A DNA stretch of 64,000 nucleotides from Aquimarina sp. AU58 (GTDB lineage Bacteria > Bacteroidota > Bacteroidia > Flavobacteriales > Flavobacteriaceae), in contig NZ_OMPD01000014.1 of assembly GCF_900312745.1 (NCBI RefSeq), positions 2,108,001 through 2,172,000 on the forward strand. Reading direction: 5' to 3'. The translations under genes were made by a program, and so were the position numbers. The notes below the pieces were generated by a model. It saw nothing but the letters and a program-made list of their open reading frames with translations, had not been told where the DNA came from and made no database searches. Shown here one piece after another: positions 1-8,154 of this stretch (position 1 is the first letter of the stretch; every line of letters begins with the position of its first letter).

Positions 1-261
1 TATAAGTATCTGGATTGTGTAAAAAGTAATTTTTTTGTTAGAATTTTGGAAAAAACGCACATTTTGATCTAAAAAACATAGGTTTTTTGATAAGAATATT
101 ATAGAAATATTACCAATCACTACCGAATAAGATTCGTAGATTTGTTAATTTAAAGTTAATTATGTGTTAAATAGAGTTAAACTATCTTTAATTCCTTTAA
201 GTTTTTGATGTCGTTTTTCTGTTGAAATTTCCCCAAAATTAGCCATGCCTATTTTTAGTTT

Positions 262-316
262 AACCCCTTGATTTTCAATAATGCAACAGTGTTGCATTAT
301 TGAAAATCAAGGGGTT
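262..316. repeat. 55-bp near-perfect palindrome upstream of the subtilase gene
   Basis: Arms 262-288 and 290-316 are exact reverse complements (27 bp) around the single base G289. The left arm begins AACCCCTTGATTTTCAATAA and the right arm ends with its mirror image. No T-run follows on either strand, so it is not a canonical intrinsic terminator. It sits about 65 bp upstream of a promoter-like sequence and 170 bp before the subtilase start codon. It could be a palindromic repeat element, a regulator site or an RNA hairpin. I see no second copy in the window. Confidence 0.85.
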
Positions 317-379
317 GTTTGTTCAGTTTAAAATTAGGTAAATGAAATGTAACTGTTTGTTTATTACGTGTTTGCCGTA

Positions 380-409
380 TTTGTTTATTTGAATTTATCT
401 CTACTTTTG
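380..409 (+). promoter_or_regulatory. Bacteroidetes-type promoter for the subtilase gene
   Basis: TTTG at 380-383 and TACTTTTG at 402-409 match the Bacteroidetes housekeeping promoter pattern TTTG / TAnnTTTG with an 18-bp spacer. This predicts a transcript start near 415 and a 5' leader of about 70 nt before the ATG at 487. The match is visible in the sequence; promoter activity is inferred. Confidence 0.6.
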
Positions 410-486
410 AACAACAAATTTTAATGAGAGCTCAACTTTTAATTTAAACTTAGAATCAAACGTTTAACACAAAAATTCAAACAATA

Positions 487-1704
487 ATGAAAACTCAACT
501 GAGAATTTTAAGTATGCTTACAGTCTTTTCTTTCGTCTTTTATAGTTGCGAAAAAGACGTCGATGGGGTTACCGATATAGAAACGGGAATAGAGACTACA
601 GAAGCTGCAGGAGCAGAACAGGCAGTACCTGGGGAATATATCGTAATTTATAAAGAAGATAAATCTCTATTTGGTAAAAGTGCTGGTATGAAAGCTAAAT
701 CGCAGCAAACGTTATCCAAATATGCGATAGCAGAGAATAATATAAAGCAAGTCTACAGCAATGCTATCCAAGGTTTTTCAGTGAAAAACTTATCAGTAAA
801 ACAAGCTGATATGCTGAAAAATGATCCTGAAATTGCATATATACAGCCTAATTACATTAGAAAACTAAATGTTGAAATGGGAACACCAGTTAAAACCCTT
901 CCTGCAACCGTAGAAAATAAAGCAGCAAACAAAGGTTCTTGGTTGCCTAGCGGAGACTTTTTACCATGGGGTATAAATAGAGTAGGTAGAGCAAATGGTA
1001 GTGGTAGAACTTGCTGGATTATTGATAGTGGGATTGCACCTCATAGTGATTTAAACATTGATACTAACCGAAGTAGAAGTTTTGTTGGTGGATCATGGCA
1101 AGATCAAAACGGACATGGTACTCATGTAGCCGGTACTGTTGCTGCAAAAAATAATGGTTCGGGAGTTATCGGTGTGGCTTATGGCGCTACAGTAGTTTCT
1201 GTAAGAGTTTTGGATGCTCGAGGTTTTGGTAGTGATGCAGCTATACTTGGAGGTATCGATTATGTTGCCAGAAATGCACGTAATGGGGACACCTGGAATT
1301 ATAGTGTAGGGTATAGAAATCGTCAAACTAATGTAGCTATAGATAATGCATTTAGAAATCTTGAAAGAACAACTTACGGAGCTATGGCTGCGGGTAATAG
1401 TAATGATGATACACAGTATTATTCACCACAAAGATTACGAACTAGAAACTCTTGGAATGTTGGTAATATGACCAGAAATGATGGTCCTGCAGGAACTTCT
1501 AATTACGGAAGAAGTGTAGATCGTTGGGCTCCAGGTACGCAAGTATGGTCTACGTGGTTAAACGGACAATTTAATAGAATCTCTGGTACTTCTATGGCGT
1601 CACCACACGTGGCAGGAATATTATTACTAAGAGGTAACAGTACAGGAACAGATGGTTCTGTAAGTAAAGGTGGCCACTCGGCTCCTATAGCTACCACAAA
1701 TTAA
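487..1704 (+). CDS. Subtilisin-like (S8) serine protease, lipoprotein, with I9 propeptide
   Basis: A 405-residue secreted serine endopeptidase. The N-terminus is a lipoprotein signal with the lipidated cysteine at residue 21 (FVFYSC). An inhibitor-I9-like propeptide spans about residues 48-125 (PGEYIVIYKEDK ... YIQPNYI). The S8 catalytic domain follows with Asp180 (DSG), His210 (NGHGTHVAGT), oxyanion Asn304 (AAGNSN) and Ser369 (GTSMASPH), so it should be active. The usual NMSLGG-like strand is replaced by WNYSVG. There is no C-terminal sorting domain; the protein ends soon after the catalytic domain, as in proteinase K-like enzymes. It is monocistronic, with its own promoter and terminator, and is clearly paralogous to the protease at 59838-61085. 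Substrates are unknown; nutrient protein digestion at the cell surface is likely. Confidence 0.93.
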   Translation: MKTQLRILSMLTVFSFVFYSCEKDVDGVTDIETGIETTEAAGAEQAVPGEYIVIYKEDKSLFGKSAGMKAKSQQTLSKYAIAENNIKQVYSNAIQGFSVKNLSVKQADMLKNDPEIAYIQPNYIRKLNVEMGTPVKTLPATVENKAANKGSWLPSGDFLPWGINRVGRANGSGRTCWIIDSGIAPHSDLNIDTNRSRSFVGGSWQDQNGHGTHVAGTVAAKNNGSGVIGVAYGATVVSVRVLDARGFGSDAAILGGIDYVARNARNGDTWNYSVGYRNRQTNVAIDNAFRNLERTTYGAMAAGNSNDDTQYYSPQRLRTRNSWNVGNMTRNDGPAGTSNYGRSVDRWAPGTQVWSTWLNGQFNRISGTSMASPHVAGILLLRGNSTGTDGSVSKGGHSAPIATTN

Positions 1705-1738
1705 TATACGGTAGTTTCATATTTTGAGTATGTATTAG

Positions 1739-1770
1739 AGAGGCTGGGTGATTCCAGCCTCTTTTTTTTT
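1739..1770 (+). terminator. Intrinsic terminator after the subtilase gene
   Basis: AGAGGCTGG at 1739-1747 pairs with CCAGCCTCT at 1754-1762 (9-bp stem, 6-nt loop), followed by a run of T to 1770. It lies 35 bp after the stop codon. Confidence 0.9.
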
Positions 1771-1791
1771 ATTTTAAGTAAAATTATGATG

Positions 1792-2172
1792 TTACTTTTC
1801 TAAAAAACCATCAGCTTCCCAATCTAATATAATATCTATTGTTGCTTGTGGTAACCTGCCTTCTGGAGGCATTACATTAGCTCCTGTTGATTTAACTAAA
1901 AGAACAAGATCTCTATTTACTCCAACTATAGTTTCAGTATAATTTCGCATAGGAAAAGGAGCTCCGTTTTGAGCAGGAACGGTATGGCAACGTACACATT
2001 GAGCATCTATAATAGTCTTTACATCTGCATCGTATGTTGTTATTTTATTTGGGTTAGGGTTTGTATCGGGATCCGGATCCGGATTAGGTTGTGGGCTATC
2101 ATCACCACTGCTACAGTTAAAACAAAGTAAGGCAATAAGCAGTAATGAAATTTTTTTAAATATACTTTCCAT
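1792..2172 (-). CDS. Small c-type cytochrome-like lipoprotein
   Basis: A 126-residue lipoprotein with one haem-binding motif. The signal peptide ends at a lipobox with Cys20 (LLCFNC), followed by a Pro/Asp/Asn-rich linker (residues 27-42) of the kind that spaces a domain from the membrane. CVRCH at residues 59-63 is a covalent haem c site, and Met101 in NVMPPEG is a plausible distal ligand. The domain is short (about 75 residues), like single-haem cytochromes attached to Bacteroidetes membranes. It appears to be a single-gene unit, convergent with the subtilase. An electron-transfer role in the periplasm or at the outer membrane is inferred; the redox partner is unknown. Confidence 0.75.
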   Translation of the reverse strand: MESIFKKISLLLIALLCFNCSSGDDSPQPNPDPDPDTNPNPNKITTYDADVKTIIDAQCVRCHTVPAQNGAPFPMRNYTETIVGVNRDLVLLVKSTGANVMPPEGRLPQATIDIILDWEADGFLEK

Positions 2173-2244
2173 AACACGGGGTTTTTGTATGAAATATACA
2201 AAGATTTTACTAATAGATCGTATGGTGTAATGATCTTGACTTAA

Positions 2245-2799
2245 TTATAAGTCGATCTTTACGTTATATTGGTCAAGGATTTCGAGATGGGATTCGAGCT
2301 CAAATTCTGAATCTTTAAAACGATTACGTCTTGTAACCGCATCTTCTTTACGTATAATACTTCTTACAAATCGACGTATCGCAGTTTTATTTTCTAAAAT
2401 CAACCCTGGTATAGATACACTTTTACCTTTGTCGTTTTTAGCTACCATAGTAAAGTAACTCGAATTACAATGTTTTACTTTACCGGTTTGTATGTTTTCT
2501 GCCTCGACTCGTACTCCAACAACCATAGAAGTATTGCCTACATGATTTACTGATGCTTTAAGCGTTACAAGTTCGCCAACTTCGATAGGTTTTAAAAAAT
2601 CTACTTTATCGACACTAGCAGTAACACAATAGGTTTCTGAGTGTTTAGAAGCACATGCAAAAGCAATTTGATCCATCAAAGACAAGATATAACCACCATG
2701 TATTTTTCCACTAAAATTAGAATGAGAGGGAAGCATGAGTTCTGAAATAATTACTCTGGATTCGGTATTGGTTTTGTACTTTTTCATTCTATTATTCAT
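2245..2799 (-). CDS. Acyl-CoA thioesterase, hotdog fold (YciA/BACH type)
   Basis: A 184-residue protein that should hydrolyse acyl-CoA to free acid and CoA in the cytosol. The hotdog helix signature is FSGKIHGGYILSLMDQIAF (residues 29-47), with His34 and Asp43 in the usual positions. The strand TASVDKVDFLKPIEVGELV follows and is typical of this family. The last 50 residues form a charged tail longer than in YciA. It is the last gene of a minus-strand run after the serine hydrolase and the 122-residue protein, with a 22-bp gap. A second, shorter thioesterase of the same family is at 53604-53996. Residue 5 is an alternative start Met. Confidence 0.88.
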   Translation of the reverse strand: MNNRMKKYKTNTESRVIISELMLPSHSNFSGKIHGGYILSLMDQIAFACASKHSETYCVTASVDKVDFLKPIEVGELVTLKASVNHVGNTSMVVGVRVEAENIQTGKVKHCNSSYFTMVAKNDKGKSVSIPGLILENKTAIRRFVRSIIRKEDAVTRRNRFKDSEFELESHLEILDQYNVKIDL

Positions 2800-2821
2800 T
2801 TAGTTGATAATGTATGATATG

Positions 2822-3190
2822 CTACTTATTTCTAAAGTGAGGGGAGTCCTCCTCAATAACATCGATCACAAAATACTTTGTATCTCCAAGCCAGGAAACT
2901 TTTGCAAAACGCTCCTTATATTTTAGTTTTACATATCTACCCTGAAATTTTTCGAGCTTCTTAATGATATCTTCTTTTTGGCTTTCAACAGAAAAACTAA
3001 AAATTTGTGCTCCAGAGATCCCCTGACTAATTTCGCCTTCCCAGGTTTTAAAAACCACGCCTTTATTACTAAATTTTATGAGTTCACCACTTCGGGTTCC
3101 TTCACTATAAGATGCATAATATATAAATGCATACCATGCAGCAAAAAGCGCTAAAATTACAATAATGAGTATTGCGAGTATTTTTTTCAT
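2822..3190 (-). CDS. Conserved hypothetical membrane-anchored protein
   Basis: A 122-residue protein with one N-terminal transmembrane helix (residues 4-25) and a soluble domain of about 90 residues that is probably extracytoplasmic. Similar short flavobacterial proteins have, as I recall, been labelled 6-phosphogluconate dehydrogenase in databases. Nothing here supports that: there is no nucleotide-binding motif and it is far too short. It lies 2 bp downstream of the serine hydrolase gene and 22 bp before the thioesterase, so the three are probably co-transcribed. Function unknown. Confidence 0.75.
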   Translation of the reverse strand: MKKILAILIIVILALFAAWYAFIYYASYSEGTRSGELIKFSNKGVVFKTWEGEISQGISGAQIFSFSVESQKEDIIKKLEKFQGRYVKLKYKERFAKVSWLGDTKYFVIDVIEEDSPHFRNK

Positions 3191-3192
3191 AT

Positions 3193-4353
3193 TTAGAATG
3201 CATTATATACTTTGGTCATAAATTCATCGATCTGATTGGGTTCGAGCCATCGCGTAACTACAACCAGGTTTTGTTTTTGGTCAATCACAATAAAATTACC
3301 ACCAAAGCCTGCGGCGTAGTACAAATGTTCTGGTAATCCTTCCCAATGCCTGGATCCTTTTTGGTTAAGCCACCACATAAAACCATAGTTAGGGTTGGCC
3401 TGCGAGGGTTTGATCGCTTCTTTGATCCACTCTTCAGATAATAATTGTGTTCCGTTCCAGTTTCCGTTGTTAAGAAAAAGCAATCCGAATCGGGCATGAT
3501 CTAATGTATTGATAAATAATCCACCACCAGAATGACCACCTCCGCTAACAGATTGCATATTGATACCATCAACAGCAACCCAGGAATTATCATACCCATA
3601 CCACCTCCATGTGGTTGATGCACCGATAGGGTTCATTATTTTTTCTTTTAATACCTGTGGTAATGGAGTTCTCCATACATGCAATAAGGAATATGCCAAT
3701 ACGTTAACGCGAACATCGTTGTACTCAAAGACAGTTCCGGGTTCGTTGAACTTTCTAAATTTCCACTCATCGATACCACCCTTTCTTGGGGGGCGATCTG
3801 CCCAGTCATATCCACCCCATAGCTGTCCTGACCAATCTGAGGACTGTGTAAGTAAGTGTCTCCAGGTAATTTTCTTGTTATGCTTTCCATCAAAGGTATG
3901 ATCCCATATGGTAGTATAGGTGTGATCATCAACAGAATGTATTAATTTATTATCTATAGCTAACCCAGCCATAGTAGATAAATAACTTTTGGTAACACTA
4001 AATGTCATATCCACCCTGTCTACATCTCCCCATTTTGATATAATGTATCCGTCTTTAATGATAAGACCAGCAGGACCGCCTCTTTTTTTGGTAGGTCCCA
4101 GGATTTTGTGATATGGCTCTCGCTCAAAACCTTTTACAATAGCTTCGCGTAGATCTTTTGATCCCGAATATTCATGATCCTGGGCAAACTGCAATGCTTC
4201 CTGAAGCTTTTGCGCATTTACTTTAAATTCGGTTGGATTTTTTTCCTCCCAGTTTCCTCTTTCAGGAAAATAAGCCTGTTGCGCAGTAGCACTATGAAAA
4301 ACGTTTCCGAAAAGAACTACAAAGAAATATATTCTTATAAATATAAATTTCAT
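3193..4353 (-). CDS. Serine hydrolase, class C beta-lactamase-like family
   Basis: A 386-residue exported protein with a signal peptide ending near residue 25 (SATAQQ). The catalytic SxxK motif is SVTK at residues 119-122. The second motif is YND (in FEYNDVRVN) instead of the usual Y-x-N, and a GGHSGGGLF segment is in the place of the KTG/HTG motif. The order and spacing fit the beta-lactamase / D-aminopeptidase / esterase superfamily (PF00144). Whether it is an esterase, peptidase or amide hydrolase cannot be read from the sequence. It is the first gene of a probable three-gene operon reading leftward. Confidence 0.85.
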   Translation of the reverse strand: MKFIFIRIYFFVVLFGNVFHSATAQQAYFPERGNWEEKNPTEFKVNAQKLQEALQFAQDHEYSGSKDLREAIVKGFEREPYHKILGPTKKRGGPAGLIIKDGYIISKWGDVDRVDMTFSVTKSYLSTMAGLAIDNKLIHSVDDHTYTTIWDHTFDGKHNKKITWRHLLTQSSDWSGQLWGGYDWADRPPRKGGIDEWKFRKFNEPGTVFEYNDVRVNVLAYSLLHVWRTPLPQVLKEKIMNPIGASTTWRWYGYDNSWVAVDGINMQSVSGGGHSGGGLFINTLDHARFGLLFLNNGNWNGTQLLSEEWIKEAIKPSQANPNYGFMWWLNQKGSRHWEGLPEHLYYAAGFGGNFIVIDQKQNLVVVTRWLEPNQIDEFMTKVYNAF

Positions 4354-4397
4354 GTGTTTACATTTTTTAATTATTTATAAATGCCAGTTTCAATCTT

Positions 4398-4730
4398 TTA
4401 GGGTTGAACAAAGTACTTTATTGTTTTTTTAATCAATAAGAAAAAGCCAATAACAAAAAGAATTGACCCTAAAAAAGAAAAACCTTGTATAACATATATA
4501 TAGGTTAGATAAGTATCTGTTCCTAATGTGCTAATATAGGTAGTCCCCACAGTATTCGAAATCCCGCACAATAAAGATATAATACTACCTGTAGTTAATA
4601 ATATCCCTTCTGTTTTTGATCCCACTTTAATTATATAATAGATGCATAGTATGGTTATAACCAGTTGAGGTATTGAGGTTATAATGCCTAAAAAAATGTA
4701 CTTAATGATTTCTGTAATACTTAGCTCCAT
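4398..4730 (-). CDS. Small four-helix membrane protein, paralogue of its neighbour
   Basis: A 110-residue hydrophobic protein with four predicted transmembrane helices (about residues 9-32, 43-60, 73-88 and 86-104). It is similar along its length to the adjacent 112-residue protein: both share a YYI-x-K-x-G-x-T-x-EG-x-L segment after helix 1 and a SF(L/V)GSILF(V/L)IGF segment in the last helix, then a basic tail. It is separated from that gene by 8 bp and lies third in a run beginning with rmuC. Function unknown. Confidence 0.72.
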   Translation of the reverse strand: MELSITEIIKYIFLGIITSIPQLVITILCIYYIIKVGSKTEGILLTTGSIISLLCGISNTVGTTYISTLGTDTYLTYIYVIQGFSFLGSILFVIGFFLLIKKTIKYFVQP

Positions 4731-4738
4731 AATTGTTT

Positions 4739-5077
4739 TTATTCAGAAACCTTATTTTTAATAATTTTCTGGATCATCATATAGAAACCAATTAAGAAAA
4801 GTATGGATCCAACGAATGAAATAGTATTTATTCCAGAGTTGATAATAAGGTATACGTCAAACCCCCATGAATCTACAAACCTATAGATAAATTGATGTAA
4901 AATTGCTACAATAAGGATTAGGATGTTACCGATAAGTATAAGGACTCCTTCTTTTGTTGTTCCTTTTTTGCTTATATAATAAATCGTAAGTATTATAAAT
5001 AACAGGATGGGTAGAATGTAAAACAGTCCCCCAATGATCCTATGTATGATTTCTGATACGTTAGAACTTGATACCAT
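4739..5077 (-). CDS. Small four-helix membrane protein, tandem paralogue
   Basis: A 112-residue protein with four predicted transmembrane helices and a basic C-terminal tail (IIQKIIKNKV). It matches the downstream 110-residue protein in layout and in several conserved segments, so the two arose by tandem duplication. It starts 24 bp after the rmuC stop codon and is probably co-transcribed with it. No known family is recognised. A link to RmuC is positional only. Confidence 0.72.
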   Translation of the reverse strand: MVSSSNVSEIIHRIIGGLFYILPILLFIILTIYYISKKGTTKEGVLILIGNILILIVAILHQFIYRFVDSWGFDVYLIINSGINTISFVGSILFLIGFYMMIQKIIKNKVSE

Positions 5078-5101
5078 AATTATTGATCTATGTTTTGTAG
5101 A

Positions 5102-6448
5102 TTATTCATTTTCTTCGGTAGCTCTTTTAATCACAGCTTCGGGTAATGATTTCTTAGCCTTAGCCCCCATTTTTTTGAGTTTTTCAACACTTGTAATCAG
5201 ATTTCCTTTACCTTCTACCAGTTTGTTCATTGCAGCAGAATAATCTTTTTTGGCATCATCTATCTTTTTGCCTACACCGGTAAGATCTTTTACTAGCCCT
5301 TCAAACTTATCATATAAAGCTCCAGCCTGTCGTGCAATTTCAATAGCGTTACGTTGTTGTTTTTCATTATTCCACATGGTATCAATCGTGCGTAGGGTGG
5401 CCAAAAGAGTAGAAGGAGTAACAATCACTATATTTTTCTCGAAAGCCTGATTGTATAATTTATTGTCCTGATTAATTGCTATTGCGAAAGCAGGCTCTAT
5501 AGGAACAAACATTAAAATAAAATCGGGTGATTCGATATCATACAAATCTTGATAGTTTTTTTCTGAAAGCTGATCTACATGACGTTTTAATGACGTAATG
5601 TGTTCTTTGAGATGAGTAGCTCTTAACTCTTCATTTTCTTCATTGATATAACGCTCGTATGCGGTAAGTGTCACCTTAGCGTCAATAATCATTTTTTTAT
5701 TGTCTGGTAGATAAATCACTACATCGGGCATCACTCGTTGTCCATTATCCAGTGTAAAACTTTGTTGCACAAAATACTCTCTATCTTTCTCTAATCCAGA
5801 TTTTTCTAATACACGTTCTAATACTAATTCTCCCCAATTACCTTGCATTTTGCTATCGCCTTTAAGTGCCTTGGTGAGATTGGTCGCCTCCTTACTCATC
5901 TGTTCATTAAGGTCTTTAAGGCCCACTATTTGCTGGCGCAGCGCAGCGTGATAATCAATACTTTCTTTATGAGTTTGTTCTACTTTTTTCTCAAAAGTAT
6001 TGATCTTTTCCTGTAATGGATTCAGGATGTTTTTAATATTCTCTTTGTTCTGTTCGGTAAATTTATTAGACTTCTCTTCAAGGATTTTATTGGCAAGGTT
6101 CTCAAATTCTTTGGTGAATTTTTCTTGAAGTTTTTCTACTTCTTCTTTTTGTGACGCATTTTTAAGTTGAAGATTTTGATATTCTGCATTACGACGTGTA
6201 AGCTCTGTATTGAGAAAATCTTTTTCTCTACGAATCTCTTCACGTTCTTTAGTCAATTCAGAAAGTTGTCTTTCGGTATTGTTTTTAAGCTCATCGAATT
6301 GAGATTGAAGCAAGTTTGCTCTTTCATTGGCAGCACTTTTTTCACTATTGTGTTGTAATGAAACTACATATTTACCAATAAAAAAACCTACAATAATTGA
6401 TATGATGATTACCCCAACGGCAATGATAATCGGTGTGTATTCTAACAT
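5102..6448 (-). CDS. rmuC: DNA recombination protein RmuC
   Basis: A 448-residue RmuC-family protein. An N-terminal transmembrane helix (residues 6-28) is followed by a long coiled coil rich in Glu, Lys and Gln (about 35-190). The conserved RmuC domain (about 195-415) carries GDSKMQGNWGELVLERVLE and the nuclease-like strands PDVVIYLPDNKKMIIDAKV. In Escherichia coli, RmuC limits inversions at short inverted repeats and has a restriction-endonuclease-like fold. The length is normal. It is the first gene of a leftward run with the two small membrane proteins. Confidence 0.93.
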   Translation of the reverse strand: MLEYTPIIIAVGVIIISIIVGFFIGKYVVSLQHNSEKSAANERANLLQSQFDELKNNTERQLSELTKEREEIRREKDFLNTELTRRNAEYQNLQLKNASQKEEVEKLQEKFTKEFENLANKILEEKSNKFTEQNKENIKNILNPLQEKINTFEKKVEQTHKESIDYHAALRQQIVGLKDLNEQMSKEATNLTKALKGDSKMQGNWGELVLERVLEKSGLEKDREYFVQQSFTLDNGQRVMPDVVIYLPDNKKMIIDAKVTLTAYERYINEENEELRATHLKEHITSLKRHVDQLSEKNYQDLYDIESPDFILMFVPIEPAFAIAINQDNKLYNQAFEKNIVIVTPSTLLATLRTIDTMWNNEKQQRNAIEIARQAGALYDKFEGLVKDLTGVGKKIDDAKKDYSAAMNKLVEGKGNLITSVEKLKKMGAKAKKSLPEAVIKRATEENE

Positions 6449-6527
6449 GTAATCTTTTGTTTACTCAAAGATAAAGATAAGCAATGAAAATTTGGATGAA
6501 GTACCCGAAGTTTTAATATTTATGATG

Positions 6528-6890
6528 TTACGATTCTTTTAATTTATTTCTTTCCCGAACAGGTAATTTTTTGACTACCAAATTATAAGAGTCGTCTATC
6601 CATTGTTTAATTAGAGTATCTGGGATAGAGTAATCCATTATTATTTTATTCCAATGTTTTTTACTCATGTATGATGGAGGTGCTACGGCGGTATAAGTTT
6701 CTCTAAGGATATCAACACGATCAGGATTACATTTTACACTTATAGCCTTAAAAGATGATATATCTGTAGCGGTAAACATTTTTCCTAATACCTTAAAAAC
6801 TAAAACATCAGGAAGTCTTCCGAAAGGAAAAGATTCGGTTACTCCTTTTTTGCTAATACAGTGTTCCCGGTATTCTTCTATGTTCATCAC
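6528..6890 (-). CDS. MmcQ/YjbR family DNA-binding protein
   Basis: A 120-residue cytosolic protein of the YjbR/MmcQ fold (CyaY-like). Family features are the N-terminal EYREHCISKKGVTESFPFG, the strand LVFKVLGKMF-like segment (DVLVFKVLGKMFTATD), and the C-terminal KKHWNKIIMD followed by a helix with W137-type SYNLVVKKLP motif. The family is common and its biological role is poorly defined; a double-wing DNA-binding mode has been proposed. It stands alone, about 80 bp upstream of rmuC in the same direction, so read-through from its promoter is possible. Confidence 0.85.
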   Translation of the reverse strand: MMNIEEYREHCISKKGVTESFPFGRLPDVLVFKVLGKMFTATDISSFKAISVKCNPDRVDILRETYTAVAPPSYMSKKHWNKIIMDYSIPDTLIKQWIDDSYNLVVKKLPVRERNKLKES

Positions 6891-6960
6891 TAAGTTATTT
6901 TTTGCTCTGGTTTAGTGAAGTTACAAAATGTAATTAAAGAAAAGGAATAATAAACTAAAA

Positions 6961-6998
6961 AGCCAGCCTTTCATAGGTATAGAAAGGCTGGCTTTTTT
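6961..6998 (-). terminator. Strong bidirectional hairpin terminator
   Basis: AGCCAGCCTTTC at 6961-6972 pairs perfectly with GAAAGGCTGGCT at 6982-6993 (12-bp stem, 9-nt loop). A/T runs on both sides allow it to work in both directions. It serves the lipoprotein gene at 7012-8034, which is transcribed leftward. Confidence 0.9.
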
Positions 6999-7011
6999 AT
7001 GAATTGAGATT

Positions 7012-8034
7012 CTAGTTTTGTATTTTAATGTCTAGTTTAATGAAATCTCCTGTTCCGTCAGTACCAGAAATCTCTACTACTTTTATAAGTCCTTTATTCC
7101 CGTAATTATCGACAAAATCAATAATATTGTTAACAGCTAAATTATTAATTCTTTGATTTGCTGGTTGAACAACAAAATCTAAATCACTTCTATTACTTAT
7201 TGCTTCGAATTCTGTTACGGTTTTAGAGGATAGTCCAAAATATGCTTTGTTTAATTCATCAGCAGTAACACCTCCAATGGTTGGTACATCTATGATATTT
7301 GTTGGATAATTGTTAGAAGAAGCCAAAGATGCTTTTCCTGTTAATCCATAATAATATCCAAAATCCCATAAAGCTGCAAATTCTTCTCCTTGGTTTATTT
7401 TATATACCGTTTCATTGAATAAAGAAATAAATGTTTCAGAAGATCCGTCTGCCAGAGGAGCAGACAGTATAGTTTGTGTAAAAGATTTAATACCAGAACC
7501 ACTATTTGTACCTAAACCATACTTCACAGTTATTGTTCCTAGAACATTATCTCCTAATGCATTTCTTTTTGTAATATCTCTAAAATCACCTCTTCCTGTA
7601 GTTGCCCAGAATTTATATACAATAGTACCATTGGCCATACTTGGCGTTGGTAGATCGATTTTAAATTCGAAATCTTTTTTGTCTCCACCTACAAGATCTA
7701 AAGATCCATCAGGTTTTTCATCAACTTCTTGTGATGTAAATACATATGGCTCTTCGCCTACACCATTGATATTTTGAGTAATATATAATCTTCTCATCGA
7801 TTTGGTAGTAGAAGAAAATTTTACTTTTGATTTTATACTTGTATTGGTAGCGCCTCCAGTAACATTAACAGTGCGATTATCACCAACACCAGATTCTGAT
7901 ACGATAAGTTCTGCATCAAATATTTCACCATCAGTAGGGATAAGATCGTCATTATCATCTGAGCTACAACTAAATGTAAAAGTTGCGATGATTAATAAAG
8001 TTACAATTGATTTGAGTTTTAACATGGTATTCAT
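7012..8034 (-). CDS. Large lipoprotein of unknown function
   Basis: A 340-residue lipoprotein with signal peptide and a lipobox ending in CSSDDNDD, the acid-rich tether typical of Bacteroidetes surface lipoproteins (the SLPS-type signal of acidic residues after the cysteine). The rest is rich in beta-strand-like segments, with an N-terminal Ig-like region (about 40-170) and a C-terminal region (about 185-340) with aromatic residues. I recognise no known domain. It is monocistronic, with a strong terminator behind it. No polysaccharide-utilisation or TonB genes are adjacent, so substrate binding cannot be claimed. Confidence 0.75.
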   Translation of the reverse strand: MNTMLKLKSIVTLLIIATFTFSCSSDDNDDLIPTDGEIFDAELIVSESGVGDNRTVNVTGGATNTSIKSKVKFSSTTKSMRRLYITQNINGVGEEPYVFTSQEVDEKPDGSLDLVGGDKKDFEFKIDLPTPSMANGTIVYKFWATTGRGDFRDITKRNALGDNVLGTITVKYGLGTNSGSGIKSFTQTILSAPLADGSSETFISLFNETVYKINQGEEFAALWDFGYYYGLTGKASLASSNNYPTNIIDVPTIGGVTADELNKAYFGLSSKTVTEFEAISNRSDLDFVVQPANQRINNLAVNNIIDFVDNYGNKGLIKVVEISGTDGTGDFIKLDIKIQN

Positions 8035-8154
8035 ATAGGTTTAATTTATTATTCTGGGTAAAATTATAGCTTTCTATACTAATTGTAGGGTGTTAGTAAC
8101 TTCAAATTTTTACAGTTTTCCCATGATAAGCAGATTTATTCGATAAAGTGTAAT

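Noticed and set aside
262..316. Palindrome as a standard terminator
   Set aside because: No T run follows on either strand, and the hairpin is much longer than the other terminators in this window.
1093..1697. Minus-strand reading frames inside the first subtilase gene
   Set aside because: They are shadows of the plus-strand protease: no domain, no signal and no start context, while the plus-strand frame has all catalytic residues.
7415..8038. Plus-strand frames opposite the unknown lipoprotein gene
   Set aside because: The minus-strand gene has a lipobox, a clean terminator and normal coding character; the plus-strand frames have no recognisable features.
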